NCBI GenBank assembly: GCA_003523225.1
Contig: DPGK01000004.1
Span: forward strand, 175,054-184,265
Direction: 5' to 3'
Source of the DNA: Clostridiales bacterium
GTDB lineage: Bacteria > Bacillota > Clostridia > Oscillospirales > CAG-272
DNA length: 9,212 bases
The notes under the pieces are model-generated. The model ran no database searches. It had not been told where the DNA came from and worked only from the letters and a program-made list of their open reading frames with translations. Every line of letters starts with the position of its first letter. The first letter of the stretch is position 1. Of this stretch, positions 1 through 6,001 are shown in pieces. Made by a program: the position numbers and the translations under genes.

Positions 1-12
1 GCATCCCTGTTG

Positions 13-58
13 GCACACGATTTTGCTTGCAAAGTCTAGTGTGTTATACCTTTTGCAA
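13..58 (+). other. oriT: Putative MobV-type origin of transfer (oriT)
   Basis: From memory of the pMV158/pE194 family, the MobV nick region reads AAAG, TATAGTGTG, then TTATACTTT. Here 31-53 reads AAAGTC, TAGTGTG, TTATACC, TTT, and a GCACAC motif at 13-18 sits upstream as in pMV158. The expected nick is between G43 and T44. Two alternative hairpins share one arm. The left one is 20-26 with 29-35 (one G-T pair). The other is TTGCAAA 27-33 with TTTGCAA 52-58, continued inward by GT/AC and TA/TA pairs past a 2-nt bulge and one mismatch, which puts the nick in the GTGTGT loop. Shared-arm inverted repeats are a feature of MobV origins. A MobV relaxase is encoded at 5012-6001, about 5 kb away. The site could instead belong to a relaxase gene left of the window. 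Confidence 0.75.
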
Positions 59-115
59 CCGCTGACGCTGGAAAGGGGCTGTCCCTCGCCAGACAGACCG
101 TTTTCAGCAGCAGCA

Positions 116-186
116 GAACAGGCGGATTTTGTGGGCTGCAAGATACACAAAATGAAAGATTTTCCATGAGCAAAATCCGGCTGTTC
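116..186. repeat. 16-bp imperfect inverted repeat beside oriT
   Basis: The arms are GAACAGGCGGATTTTG (116-131) and CAAAATCCGGCTGTTC (171-186), complementary at 15 of 16 positions, with a 39-nt spacer. A smaller perfect repeat, CAGAAAA (201-207) and TTTTCTG (229-235), follows. The lack of a convincing gene in 1-284 and the proximity to the oriT-like site suggest a relaxosome-binding or regulatory structure, but that is inference. No other supported feature was seen in 187-284. Confidence 0.6.
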
Positions 187-284
187 GGGTGTAGTTGGCG
201 CAGAAAACCTTGTAGCTGTGCGAAAAGATTTTCTGTGTCAACGGGGGCGCAAGAGGTATATAAAAACCCGCCGCAGCGACACGC

Positions 285-1112
285 TTAATTTTCCTCGTCT
301 AAGGGGCGCTCAAGAACTTGTTTGGCAAGCTGCCGGAACAGTTCGGAAGTATTTTCGTCCATTGTGATCATCGTTCCTATGTAGGCAGTAATGGCTGTTG
401 ACACATCATCAGATGTCAATTCAGATTGTGGCTTGTCCGGTAATGCGGCACGAATTCCCTTTACTGCTTCCGCAGTAGCAACCGCTCCGCTGGGGTGTTC
501 CTCTGCCATGTTTTCTTTCACATCCCGGATAATTCTCATCAATATGTTTTTGATTTTCTCTATGTCTGCTTCATTACTCTGAATTTTGCTGGAGCTCAGA
601 AAACTCAGGTCTTTTATCATTTCCGTCCGCTTCGAAGGATCGGCACTCATCAGCTCTGCAAGCGGATCAGTGGCAAGGTCAATGATCTGGTTTCTTGCCA
701 TGATGCCATTTGCAACGGTGTTGCTGAAATAGTTCTTCATCAAAGCACAAAGTTTTGGGAACTGGTCATGCTCCAAAAGTCTGTTTAACACATCAGGGTC
801 AATCGTTTTCAAAATCAGCCTGCGGATTACTTCCTCTGATAATCCAAGCTGGGAAATATCATAGCTTTTCGGTACGCTGATGGGCGTAAGGCAAAGCAGA
901 TAATCTGTTGAAACATAGAACACCTTAGCCAACGATACCAAAAGAGAGCTACCTATATTTGTGGTTTCGCCGCTTTCCAACCGGCTGATCTGGGAGTGAG
1001 CAACAAATATTTTGTCTGCCAGCTCTTTTTGGCTCCATCCCCTGTCCTGGCGTAATAGGCGGACACGGTACGCAGTGGTATTTTCCTGTTCATCGTCATA
1101 ATTCTTCTTCAT
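285..1112 (-). CDS. XRE-family (Cro/C1-type HTH) transcriptional regulator
   Basis: This 275-aa protein has an N-terminal Cro/C1-type helix-turn-helix at about residues 17-75. The segment WSQKELADKIFVAHSQISRL (26-45), followed by ESG, is a classic HTH core. The ~200-residue C-terminal part (from about 85) is predicted helical, acidic and hydrophilic, and I recognise no catalytic motif in it. It probably binds DNA and multimerizes or senses a partner through the C-terminus. The ATG at 1112 is preceded by GAGGT about 7 nt upstream. It is the second gene of a leftward operon, 47 nt after the HEPN-like gene, with a perfect GATTAG/CTAATC repeat in the gap. It could be an element repressor, or the regulator or antitoxin of the HEPN gene. 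The HTH call is strong; the role is open. Confidence 0.85.
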   Translation of the reverse strand: MKKNYDDEQENTTAYRVRLLRQDRGWSQKELADKIFVAHSQISRLESGETTNIGSSLLVSLAKVFYVSTDYLLCLTPISVPKSYDISQLGLSEEVIRRLILKTIDPDVLNRLLEHDQFPKLCALMKNYFSNTVANGIMARNQIIDLATDPLAELMSADPSKRTEMIKDLSFLSSSKIQSNEADIEKIKNILMRIIRDVKENMAEEHPSGAVATAEAVKGIRAALPDKPQSELTSDDVSTAITAYIGTMITMDENTSELFRQLAKQVLERPLDEEN

Positions 1113-1140
1113 AGAAGAGACCTCACTTCAATTTCGATGA

Positions 1141-1156
1141 GATTAGTTGCCTAATC
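1141..1156. promoter_or_regulatory. Perfect inverted repeat, candidate operator
   Basis: GATTAG (1141-1146), TTGC, CTAATC (1151-1156) is a perfect 6-bp inverted repeat with a 4-bp spacer. It lies in the 47-bp gap between the HEPN-like gene and the XRE gene, about 30 bp upstream of the XRE start. Its size suits a Cro/C1-type dimer site, so it may be an autoregulatory operator. It could also be a small mRNA hairpin that sets the ratio of the two products. There is no T-tract on either side, so it is not an intrinsic terminator. Confidence 0.4.
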
Positions 1157-1159
1157 ATG

Positions 1160-1978
1160 TCAACTGGAGGGTGAATCCCTATTCAGCAATTTGTTGTATG
1201 CTTCAACCGATCCATCGTACTTGCCTTTCTGAATTCCCATCGAAAGTTGTGCAATATCTGCACCTGCACGTTTACTGGTTTGAGCTTCGATATCACATTC
1301 GATATATTTTATTTGTCCTGGTTGGTTGTATCCTGTCGGTATGGATGACGTGGTGCAATATAAATCGTACATTTCTTGATAGTCTTTTTTCATCTCCATG
1401 AGAACAATGTCAAACTGTTTGATCCTTTCCTCATTGTGATGTACAAAGCCTTCAAGCATTGATATGGAATACGATTTTGGCCTTGTAATAATTACAGGAT
1501 TTAGCATAGGATGTATTTCTGCAATGCCAACAAGTTCAGGGGGGATTGATTTTTTCGCATTTTCCAAGTCTGCTACAAGCATAGATTGTGCATTATGAAA
1601 TGACCAGTTTCGTACATCAAGCAGTTCATTTATTACTTTTAAGCTATCATCTTCGAGCTGTCGCTTCAAAAATCCTTTTTTCAGAAATATTGGTCGTACA
1701 GAAGTATATGAAAAAGAGGATGCTTGATGATCCGCCTGAAAGCGTAACAGTTCTCGTTGCTCGTATAACACCTTATCATGTATGACTTCATATTCCTCTG
1801 CGGGAATAGTTTGACATGACGAGGAATCATCCAATAGTTTCTGTGCCTCATCAGCATATCGTTTTAGTTTCTCTAAATCAATTATGGTTGGCACAATAAG
1901 GCTCTTCAACACCAAGCATCCATCTTCAATTGTATTGATTGCAAACTGTTTGAACTGTGCCTTTGATCCTTTAGACAT
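1160..1978 (-). CDS. HEPN-like protein (putative RNase, R-N-x3-H motif)
   Basis: This 272-aa protein is not assigned to a named family by eye. Residues 116-131 contain LLDVRNWSFHNAQ, with R123, N124 and H128. That fits the R-x4-6-H motif, with a polar residue after R, of HEPN-superfamily RNases, and it sits in a predicted helix as expected. HEPN proteins are metal-independent RNases common in toxin-antitoxin, abortive infection and CRISPR effectors. The rest is mostly helical, and no signal peptide or membrane segment is seen. The ATG at 1978 has GGAGGTG 7 nt upstream. It is the first gene of a leftward operon with the XRE regulator and is visibly more A+T-rich than the primase/helicase genes, suggesting separate acquisition. 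The gene is secure. HEPN membership rests on one motif, and substrate and role are unknown. Confidence 0.6.
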   Translation of the reverse strand: MSKGSKAQFKQFAINTIEDGCLVLKSLIVPTIIDLEKLKRYADEAQKLLDDSSSCQTIPAEEYEVIHDKVLYEQRELLRFQADHQASSFSYTSVRPIFLKKGFLKRQLEDDSLKVINELLDVRNWSFHNAQSMLVADLENAKKSIPPELVGIAEIHPMLNPVIITRPKSYSISMLEGFVHHNEERIKQFDIVLMEMKKDYQEMYDLYCTTSSIPTGYNQPGQIKYIECDIEAQTSKRAGADIAQLSMGIQKGKYDGSVEAYNKLLNRDSPSS

Positions 1979-2439
1979 TGAGTTTCACCTCCATTACATT
2001 TGTCAAACTTATGTTTTAATTGATGTACACTCTAAAACTGTCAACCAGACTAAATAGTATATCTTTTTGGGGCTATTCATCCACATTTATGCGGTGCAGG
2101 TTCATAAAGTGTTCCTGTTCCAAAATAATTGTTTTTCTCGCTATCATTATAATCTATCCTGTGCAAATTTGCAATTTTTCAAGTCTATACTTCCGACATT
2201 TGCAGCTTTCGTGCATAAACGAAGGCCGCTTATTTTTTGCGGTAAACTTGGCTCACGATCGATCGAAAAGACGCCTTGAAAATCGAATGACCGTCCAGAC
2301 CGAGATAAACCGCCATGACTTCTGTAAAAGGAACGAGCGCTCCATAAAGGAGACGACACAGCGCCGAGCAGGGTTGCCTGTCAGGAAACGGAATGGGGAG
2401 AACGGCTTAACCAAGAGCAAGCAGGAGGATTATTGCTAT
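1979..2439. other. Divergent intergenic region, A+T-rich leader
   Basis: These 461 bp separate the leftward HEPN/XRE operon from the rightward primase operon. Visible items are the possible HEPN promoter, a perfect -10 TATAAT at 2148-2153 on the plus strand (without a good -35), a perfect 10-bp palindrome GCAAATTTGC (2163-2172), and the Shine-Dalgarno AGGAGG at 2423-2428 for the primase gene. If the 2148 box is used, the primase leader is about 280 nt long. The plus frame is open back to 2020, but the translation before 2440 is not protein-like and lacks a ribosome site, so I leave it non-coding. Confidence 0.5.
2016..2044 (-). promoter_or_regulatory. Possible promoter of the HEPN/XRE operon
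   Basis: On the minus strand a perfect -35 hexamer TTGACA (plus strand 2044-2039) is followed after 17 nt by AATTAA, a poor -10, about 40 nt upstream of the HEPN start. A second TTGACA lies at 2006-2001 inside the small palindrome TTTGTCAAA (1999-2007), just upstream of the Shine-Dalgarno site, and may be an operator half rather than a -35. Only the -35 is convincing. Confidence 0.3.
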
Positions 2440-3072
2440 TTGAATATTTTTGAAACTGTGAAAGCGGCAGTTCCCGTAAGACAAGCTGCCGAGCACTACG
2501 GATTGAAAGTCAACCGCAACGGCATGGCTTGCTGCCCGTTCCACAATGACAGGCATCCGAGCTTGAAGCTGAACGAGGAATATTTTTTCTGCTTCGGATG
2601 CGGGGCTACCGGGGATGTGATTGACTTTGCGGCGAGACTGTTTGATCTGAGTAGCTACGAAGCGGCGCAAAGGCTGGCTGCGGACTTTGGTATCAGCACC
2701 GAACAGGGACAAGCGGTGGCAGCTCCCCGCAAGCCCAAACATCCTCACACCCGGCAGTTCCGGGAGGACGAAATGCATTGCTTCCGTGTGCTGACAGATT
2801 ATCTGCATCTGCTGGAAGATTGGAAGGTTTGGTATGCCCCCAAAACACCAGCGGATGACCTGGATGATCGGTTTGTGGAGGCATGCCAGATGCTTGACCG
2901 CATCGAGTATCTGACGGATATTCTGACCGTAGGCGATTTGGAAGAACGTGTTGCTGTGGTGGATGAGCTGATGAGAAATGGCAAGATTGCGTTCCTCCAG
3001 GACTACACCGCAAGAAAGAGAGAGGAGGATGTACGCTATGAGCGAGGAAATGACGCAGACCGCGCACTGTGA
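2440..3072 (+). CDS. CHC2 zinc-finger (DnaG-type) primase-like protein
   Basis: This 210-aa protein carries the DnaG-type CHC2 zinc-binding domain that recognises template in bacterial primases. Ligands are C32, H35, C51 and C54, in CPFHNDRHPSLKLN and FCFGCGATGD, followed by the family's VIDFA segment. The catalytic TOPRIM domain is absent. The C-terminal ~120 residues are helical with no motif I know, so the protein more likely recognises or loads DNA than primes alone. I chose the TTG at 2440, which starts the family-like (M)NIFETVK and follows AGGAGG (2423-2428) at 11 nt; an in-frame ATG at 2287 would add 51 unlikely residues and lacks a ribosome site. It overlaps the helicase start by 35 nt, implying coupled translation. 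Confidence 0.85.
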   Translation: MNIFETVKAAVPVRQAAEHYGLKVNRNGMACCPFHNDRHPSLKLNEEYFFCFGCGATGDVIDFAARLFDLSSYEAAQRLAADFGISTEQGQAVAAPRKPKHPHTRQFREDEMHCFRVLTDYLHLLEDWKVWYAPKTPADDLDDRFVEACQMLDRIEYLTDILTVGDLEERVAVVDELMRNGKIAFLQDYTARKREEDVRYERGNDADRAL

Positions 3073-4357
3073 AAATCCGGCGTGGTTTGACGGTAAGAAA
3101 ATCAACGAAGCCATGTTCTGCGAAGAATTTCTCCGGGAATATCCAATGGTTACGGTAAACGGAGCATTTTTCACGGTCAATGGCAGAGTACACGATGAAA
3201 ACCGACTGAAAAAGGTGATCTATGACCGCATCAAGTATTATGTGACCAGCGGCATTGCAAAGAAGGTCACAAGTCTGCTCGATGTCATGCAGATGGAGTG
3301 CTGCACCGAAAAGCTGCCCCTGTATCAAGACCGCATCCATGTGGCGAACGGCACCTATTATCTGAACGGCACATTCAGCCCCGAAAAGGATTTCTGCCGG
3401 AACCGTCTTCCTGTTTCCTACAATCCAGAAGCTCCGCAGCCAGTAACATGGCTGCATTTTTTGTCTCAGCTTTTGGAGCCGGAGGATATCCTGACCTTGC
3501 AGGAATTTATAGGATACTGCTTTATTCCCTCCACCAAAGGCCAGAAGATGCTTTTGCTGATCGGCAAAGGCGGCGAGGGCAAAAGCCGCATCGGCATTGT
3601 CCTTCGTGCGCTGCTGGGCAGCAACATGAACACAGGCAGTATTGCAAAGGTGGAGACAAGCCCCTTCGCCCGGGCTGATCTGGAACATGAGCTTGTGATG
3701 CTGGACGATGATATGAAGCTGGAAGCCTTGCCCCAGACCAATCACATCAAGGCAATCATCACGGCAGAATTGCCGATGGATCTGGAGAAAAAGGGGCAGC
3801 AGAGCTATCAGGGCGATTTGTATGTGCGCTTTATCGGCTTGGGCAACGGTGTCCTGCAATCTCTCAATGATCACAGTGTGGGCTTTTTCCGCAGACAGAT
3901 TATCCTTTCCACCATAGAAAAAGACCCGAACCGGAAAGATGATCCTTTTATTGCGGAAAAGATGTGCGCCGAAGCAGAGGGCATTTTCCTGTGGGCACTC
4001 ACGGGCCTGCACCGTCTGGTCACCAATGATTACAGGTTTACACTCAGTCAGTCGGCGCAGGACAACATGGAAGCTGCGGTATCGGACGGCAACAACATCA
4101 TCGAATTTTTAGGCTCCGAGGGGTATATCCGTTTCAAGGCAGATTACGAAGTCAGCTCCAAAGACCTGTACGCCGTTTACAAGCTGTGGTGTGATGATAA
4201 TGCCATGAGCAGCCTTTCACAAAAGCGCTTTTGCTCCTTCCTCAAACAGAACGAGAGCCACTATCACCTTGAATACACAAATAAGGTCAATATCGGCGGC
4301 GGAAAGTTCGCTAGAGGTTTTGCCGGCATTGAGCTGTTGCAAAGACCGTTTCTGTAA
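3038..4357 (+). CDS. SF3 helicase, phage/plasmid primase P4-D5 type
   Basis: This 439-aa protein is a likely replicative DNA helicase of the P4/D5 group. Walker A is GKGGEGKS (176-183). Walker B is LVMLDDD (219-225). An SF3 motif C-like region, FIGLGNG (266-271), holds N270 as likely sensor, and GFFRRQ (282-287) supplies candidate arginine fingers R285/R286. The C-terminal ~90 residues resemble the winged-helix tail of this family. No archaeo-eukaryotic primase domain is evident in the N-terminal 140 residues, so priming may depend on the zinc-finger partner or the host. The ATG at 3038 has AGGAGG (3023-3028) at 9 nt; the ATG at 3029 abuts that site and is too close. It overlaps the previous gene by 35 nt and is followed by the palindromic region it might unwind. 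Confidence 0.88.
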   Translation: MSEEMTQTAHCENPAWFDGKKINEAMFCEEFLREYPMVTVNGAFFTVNGRVHDENRLKKVIYDRIKYYVTSGIAKKVTSLLDVMQMECCTEKLPLYQDRIHVANGTYYLNGTFSPEKDFCRNRLPVSYNPEAPQPVTWLHFLSQLLEPEDILTLQEFIGYCFIPSTKGQKMLLLIGKGGEGKSRIGIVLRALLGSNMNTGSIAKVETSPFARADLEHELVMLDDDMKLEALPQTNHIKAIITAELPMDLEKKGQQSYQGDLYVRFIGLGNGVLQSLNDHSVGFFRRQIILSTIEKDPNRKDDPFIAEKMCAEAEGIFLWALTGLHRLVTNDYRFTLSQSAQDNMEAAVSDGNNIIEFLGSEGYIRFKADYEVSSKDLYAVYKLWCDDNAMSSLSQKRFCSFLKQNESHYHLEYTNKVNIGGGKFARGFAGIELLQRPFL

Positions 4358-4373
4358 AAACGAAAGTGACTCC

Positions 4374-4438
4374 AAAATACATGTACCACCCGTACCAAAC
4401 GTACCACGGTACGGAAGTACGCTTGGTACATGTACTTT
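4374..4438. repeat. GTAC-repeat quasi-palindrome, candidate origin or operator
   Basis: The tetramer GTAC occurs at 4383, 4392, 4401, 4409, 4417, 4426 and 4432. The first three are direct GTACC repeats at exact 9-bp spacing, and the later copies are inverted. The array folds as a nested palindrome. The outer arms TACATGTACCA (4378-4388) and TGGTACATGTA (4424-4434) are perfect; next come CGTAC (4391-4395) and GTACG (4417-4421); the centre is CGTACC-AC-GGTACG (4400-4413). It starts 17 bp after the helicase stop. Repeats beside replication genes suggest iterons or an origin; an operator for the small HTH protein 360 bp downstream is the alternative. Confidence 0.65.
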
Positions 4439-4455
4439 TCAGCCCACCCCACTTC

Positions 4456-4468
4456 CTTTTGGCAAAAG
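4456..4468. repeat. Small perfect palindrome
   Basis: CTTTTG-G-CAAAAG is a perfect 6-bp inverted repeat around a single base. It could extrude as part of the structured region between helicase and mobilization genes. No T-tract follows, so it is unlikely to terminate the helicase transcript. Confidence 0.4.
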
Positions 4469-4480
4469 CATCCGTAAAGA

Positions 4481-4521
4481 CCTGTTTTGGGGCATGGATT
4501 TTCAAGGGTAGTGAAAACAGG
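4481..4521. repeat. 8-bp inverted repeat
   Basis: CCTGTTTT (4481-4488) and AAAACAGG (4514-4521) are perfectly complementary with a 25-nt spacer. This is one of several inverted repeats in the 4358-4796 region; function unknown. Confidence 0.4.
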
Positions 4522-4546
4522 CAAGTTTTTAACCATAGGACGAAAT

Positions 4547-4560
4547 GATTTCATGAAATC
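4547..4560. promoter_or_regulatory. 14-bp perfect palindrome, candidate operator
   Basis: GATTTCATGAAATC is identical to its own reverse complement over 14 bp. The size and symmetry suit a dimeric HTH regulator, for example the 71-aa HTH protein starting at 4797 or the XRE protein. No second copy was seen in the window by eye. Confidence 0.45.
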
Positions 4561-4608
4561 GTGCTTCTTTGAATCGTGTACCGTGTTTACGGAATGGTGG
4601 GTGTTTTC

Positions 4609-4638
4609 ACTGTTCCAGCCCAAATCACACGGAACAGT
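4609..4638. repeat. 8-bp inverted repeat
   Basis: ACTGTTCC (4609-4616) and GGAACAGT (4631-4638) are perfectly complementary with a 14-nt loop. A short hairpin, CCGT-GTTT-ACGG (4581-4592 area), lies just upstream and follows another GTAC at 4578. Their purpose is unknown; oriV, oriT accessory site or leader structure are all possible. Confidence 0.4.
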
Positions 4639-4796
4639 AAAGTGGGATATGGTCAGATGGGGACACGACATCACAGGAGAAATTTTGAACGGATTTCAAA
4701 GATTGCAGATTTTTTACTATTCGGTACATCTATTTCGCTTTGAAATGCAGAGTGTTCACCGAATCAACAATGAAATATTATGGAGGATTTTTTCAT

Positions 4797-5012
4797 ATGA
4801 GTGTACGCAACGAAATCAAGGCACAGATTGTGCGTGCCGGAATGACGATGCAGGAAGTAGTTGACCTGCTGCATGACGAATACGGCTGGTCGGACAGCGT
4901 TTCCAATCTGTCGGCCAAGCTGCAGCGGGAAAGTATCCGTTATAAAGAGGTTTTGGAGCTGGCTGATGCATTGGGCTACGACATCGTGTGGCAGAAAGGT
5001 CGGGAAAAATAA
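4797..5012 (+). CDS. Small Cro/C1-like HTH protein upstream of relaxase
   Basis: The 71-aa protein is nearly all a compact helical HTH-like domain. It runs from an IKAQIVRAGMTMQEVVDLL helix pair through SVSNLSAKLQRESIRY (recognition region, about 36-49) to EVLELADALGYDIVW. This pattern matches small Cro/C1-like domains found just upstream of relaxase genes in Firmicute elements. It may be a relaxosome accessory protein or an autorepressor of the operon. The ATG at 4797 has GGAGG (4782-4786) at 10 nt; an in-frame ATG at 4740 has no ribosome site and gives an atypical N-terminus. Its stop codon TAA shares one base with the relaxase ATG, indicating translational coupling. Confidence 0.75.
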   Translation: MSVRNEIKAQIVRAGMTMQEVVDLLHDEYGWSDSVSNLSAKLQRESIRYKEVLELADALGYDIVWQKGREK

Positions 5013-6001
5013 TGGAAAAGGGACCGTTTGCTATTTTGAGATTTGCCAAGTATAAGGGGCCGGAGATCGGGCGCATTGAAGCTCACAATGAGCGTACGAA
5101 AGAAGAGTACGCAAGCAATCCGGATATTGACACCAGCCGGAGCCATTTGAATTTCCACCTTGTTAAGCCGGAAAGAAAGTACCGGGCGGAGTCCGAACGG
5201 CAGATTGCCGCAGCTGGATGCCGTACCCGCTCTGACAGCGTTCGTGTGGTAGAAGCGCTAATTACCGCAAGCCCGGAGTTTTTCAAGGGCAAGAAACGGG
5301 CTGAGATCAGAGAATTCTTCAATGAAGCGTTGGAGTTTATCCTACAGAACCAATCCCCCGAAACCATTATATCCGCCGTGGTGCATATGGACGAGAAAAC
5401 GCCCCATATGCACCTTTCTTTTGTCCCACTGACGGAGGACAAGCGGCTCAGCGCCAAGGAGATCGTGGGAAATAAGAAAAAACTGACATGGTGGCAGGAC
5501 AAGTTTTGGGAACACATGGTCAAAAAATATCCGGTATTGGAACGTGGTGAGAGTGCCAGTGAGACTGGTCGTGACCATATTCCGCCGAGAGTGTTCAAAC
5601 AGATGAGCCGGCTGACAAAGCAGATGGAGAAGCTGGATTCCATGCTTTCCGATGTGAAGTTTACCAACTACAAGGAGCGGACGGCGCAGATCGCAGCATT
5701 CCTGGAGGAATATGTCCCGGATGTGGCGGCGATGGAAACACAGATGAAGAAATATCAGAGGTGCTTTACCACGGCTGAGTCCGAGAAAAAGACGCTGAAA
5801 AAGAAAAATGATGACTTGACAGAAGCTTTGGAAAAGAGCCAGCAGCAGAGTGCCATCAAGAAGTTACAGGAGGCAAGGCTGCAAAGCGATTATGAACGGG
5901 TAAAAGGGATTCTTGACCGTATCCCTCCGGAGATCATCCGTGCGTACACACAGCGTGGCAGTAAAAAACAGGAGGTAAACCATTATAGCGAATTGGAATA
6001 A
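5012..6001 (+). CDS. mob: MobV-family relaxase (plasmid recombination/mobilization protein)
   Basis: The 329-aa relaxase nicks oriT and pilots the strand in mobilization. All three MobV motifs are present: I, AILRFAKYK (7-15); II, HNERTKEEY with SNPDIDTSRSHLNFHL (25-50); and III, HMDEKTPHMH (125-134), whose H-x-H (H132, H134) binds the metal. By analogy with pMV158 MobM, whose nucleophile is His22 in KHNER, H25 is the predicted nucleophile. Residues ~195-300 look coiled-coil. The protein is shorter than MobM (494 aa) and Pre (about 400 aa), missing mainly C-terminal length. It starts at the ATG of a TAATG overlap, with only weak AAAGG/GGGA upstream, so it likely depends on coupling. Its target is plausibly the oriT-like site at 13-58. 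Confidence 0.9.
   Translation: MEKGPFAILRFAKYKGPEIGRIEAHNERTKEEYASNPDIDTSRSHLNFHLVKPERKYRAESERQIAAAGCRTRSDSVRVVEALITASPEFFKGKKRAEIREFFNEALEFILQNQSPETIISAVVHMDEKTPHMHLSFVPLTEDKRLSAKEIVGNKKKLTWWQDKFWEHMVKKYPVLERGESASETGRDHIPPRVFKQMSRLTKQMEKLDSMLSDVKFTNYKERTAQIAAFLEEYVPDVAAMETQMKKYQRCFTTAESEKKTLKKKNDDLTEALEKSQQQSAIKKLQEARLQSDYERVKGILDRIPPEIIRAYTQRGSKKQEVNHYSELE

Larger units (their letters stand above)
4358..4796. other. Structured non-coding region between helicase and mobilization operon
   Basis: No frame here looks like protein. The 439 bp hold the GTAC quasi-palindrome and at least four further inverted repeats (listed separately), two more isolated GTAC sites (4578 and 4724), and the Shine-Dalgarno GGAGG (4782-4786) of the next gene. 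No convincing sigma-A promoter was found, although the mobilization operon must be transcribed from here or by read-through. The density of symmetry next to a helicase gene makes this the best place for a replication origin. Confidence 0.5.

Noticed and set aside
104..115. Four CAG units in a row.
   Set aside because: Too short to be a meaningful tandem repeat; expected by chance in this composition.
166..288. Short plus-strand frame of 40 codons (MSKIRLFG... ending PPQRHA) between oriT and the XRE stop.
   Set aside because: It has no good ribosome site, starts inside the spacer of the inverted repeat, is Arg/Cys/Ser-rich without a fold signature, and overlaps the XRE stop. It is kept as non-coding structured DNA.
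2020..2439. N-terminal extension of the CHC2 gene to the ATG at 2020 or 2287.
   Set aside because: The translation is low-complexity and unlike the family, neither start has a Shine-Dalgarno site, and the family-like sequence begins exactly at the TTG placed after AGGAGG.
2693..4012. Long minus-strand open frame (439 codons) opposite the primase and helicase genes.
   Set aside because: The translation is Cys/His/Gln-rich without domain motifs and is antisense to two genes with clear catalytic motifs; it is a shadow of their codon usage.
4487..4864. Plus-strand frame of 125 codons across the palindromic region.
   Set aside because: No ribosome site; it overlaps the HTH gene in another frame, and the sequence is explained by inverted repeats rather than codon bias.
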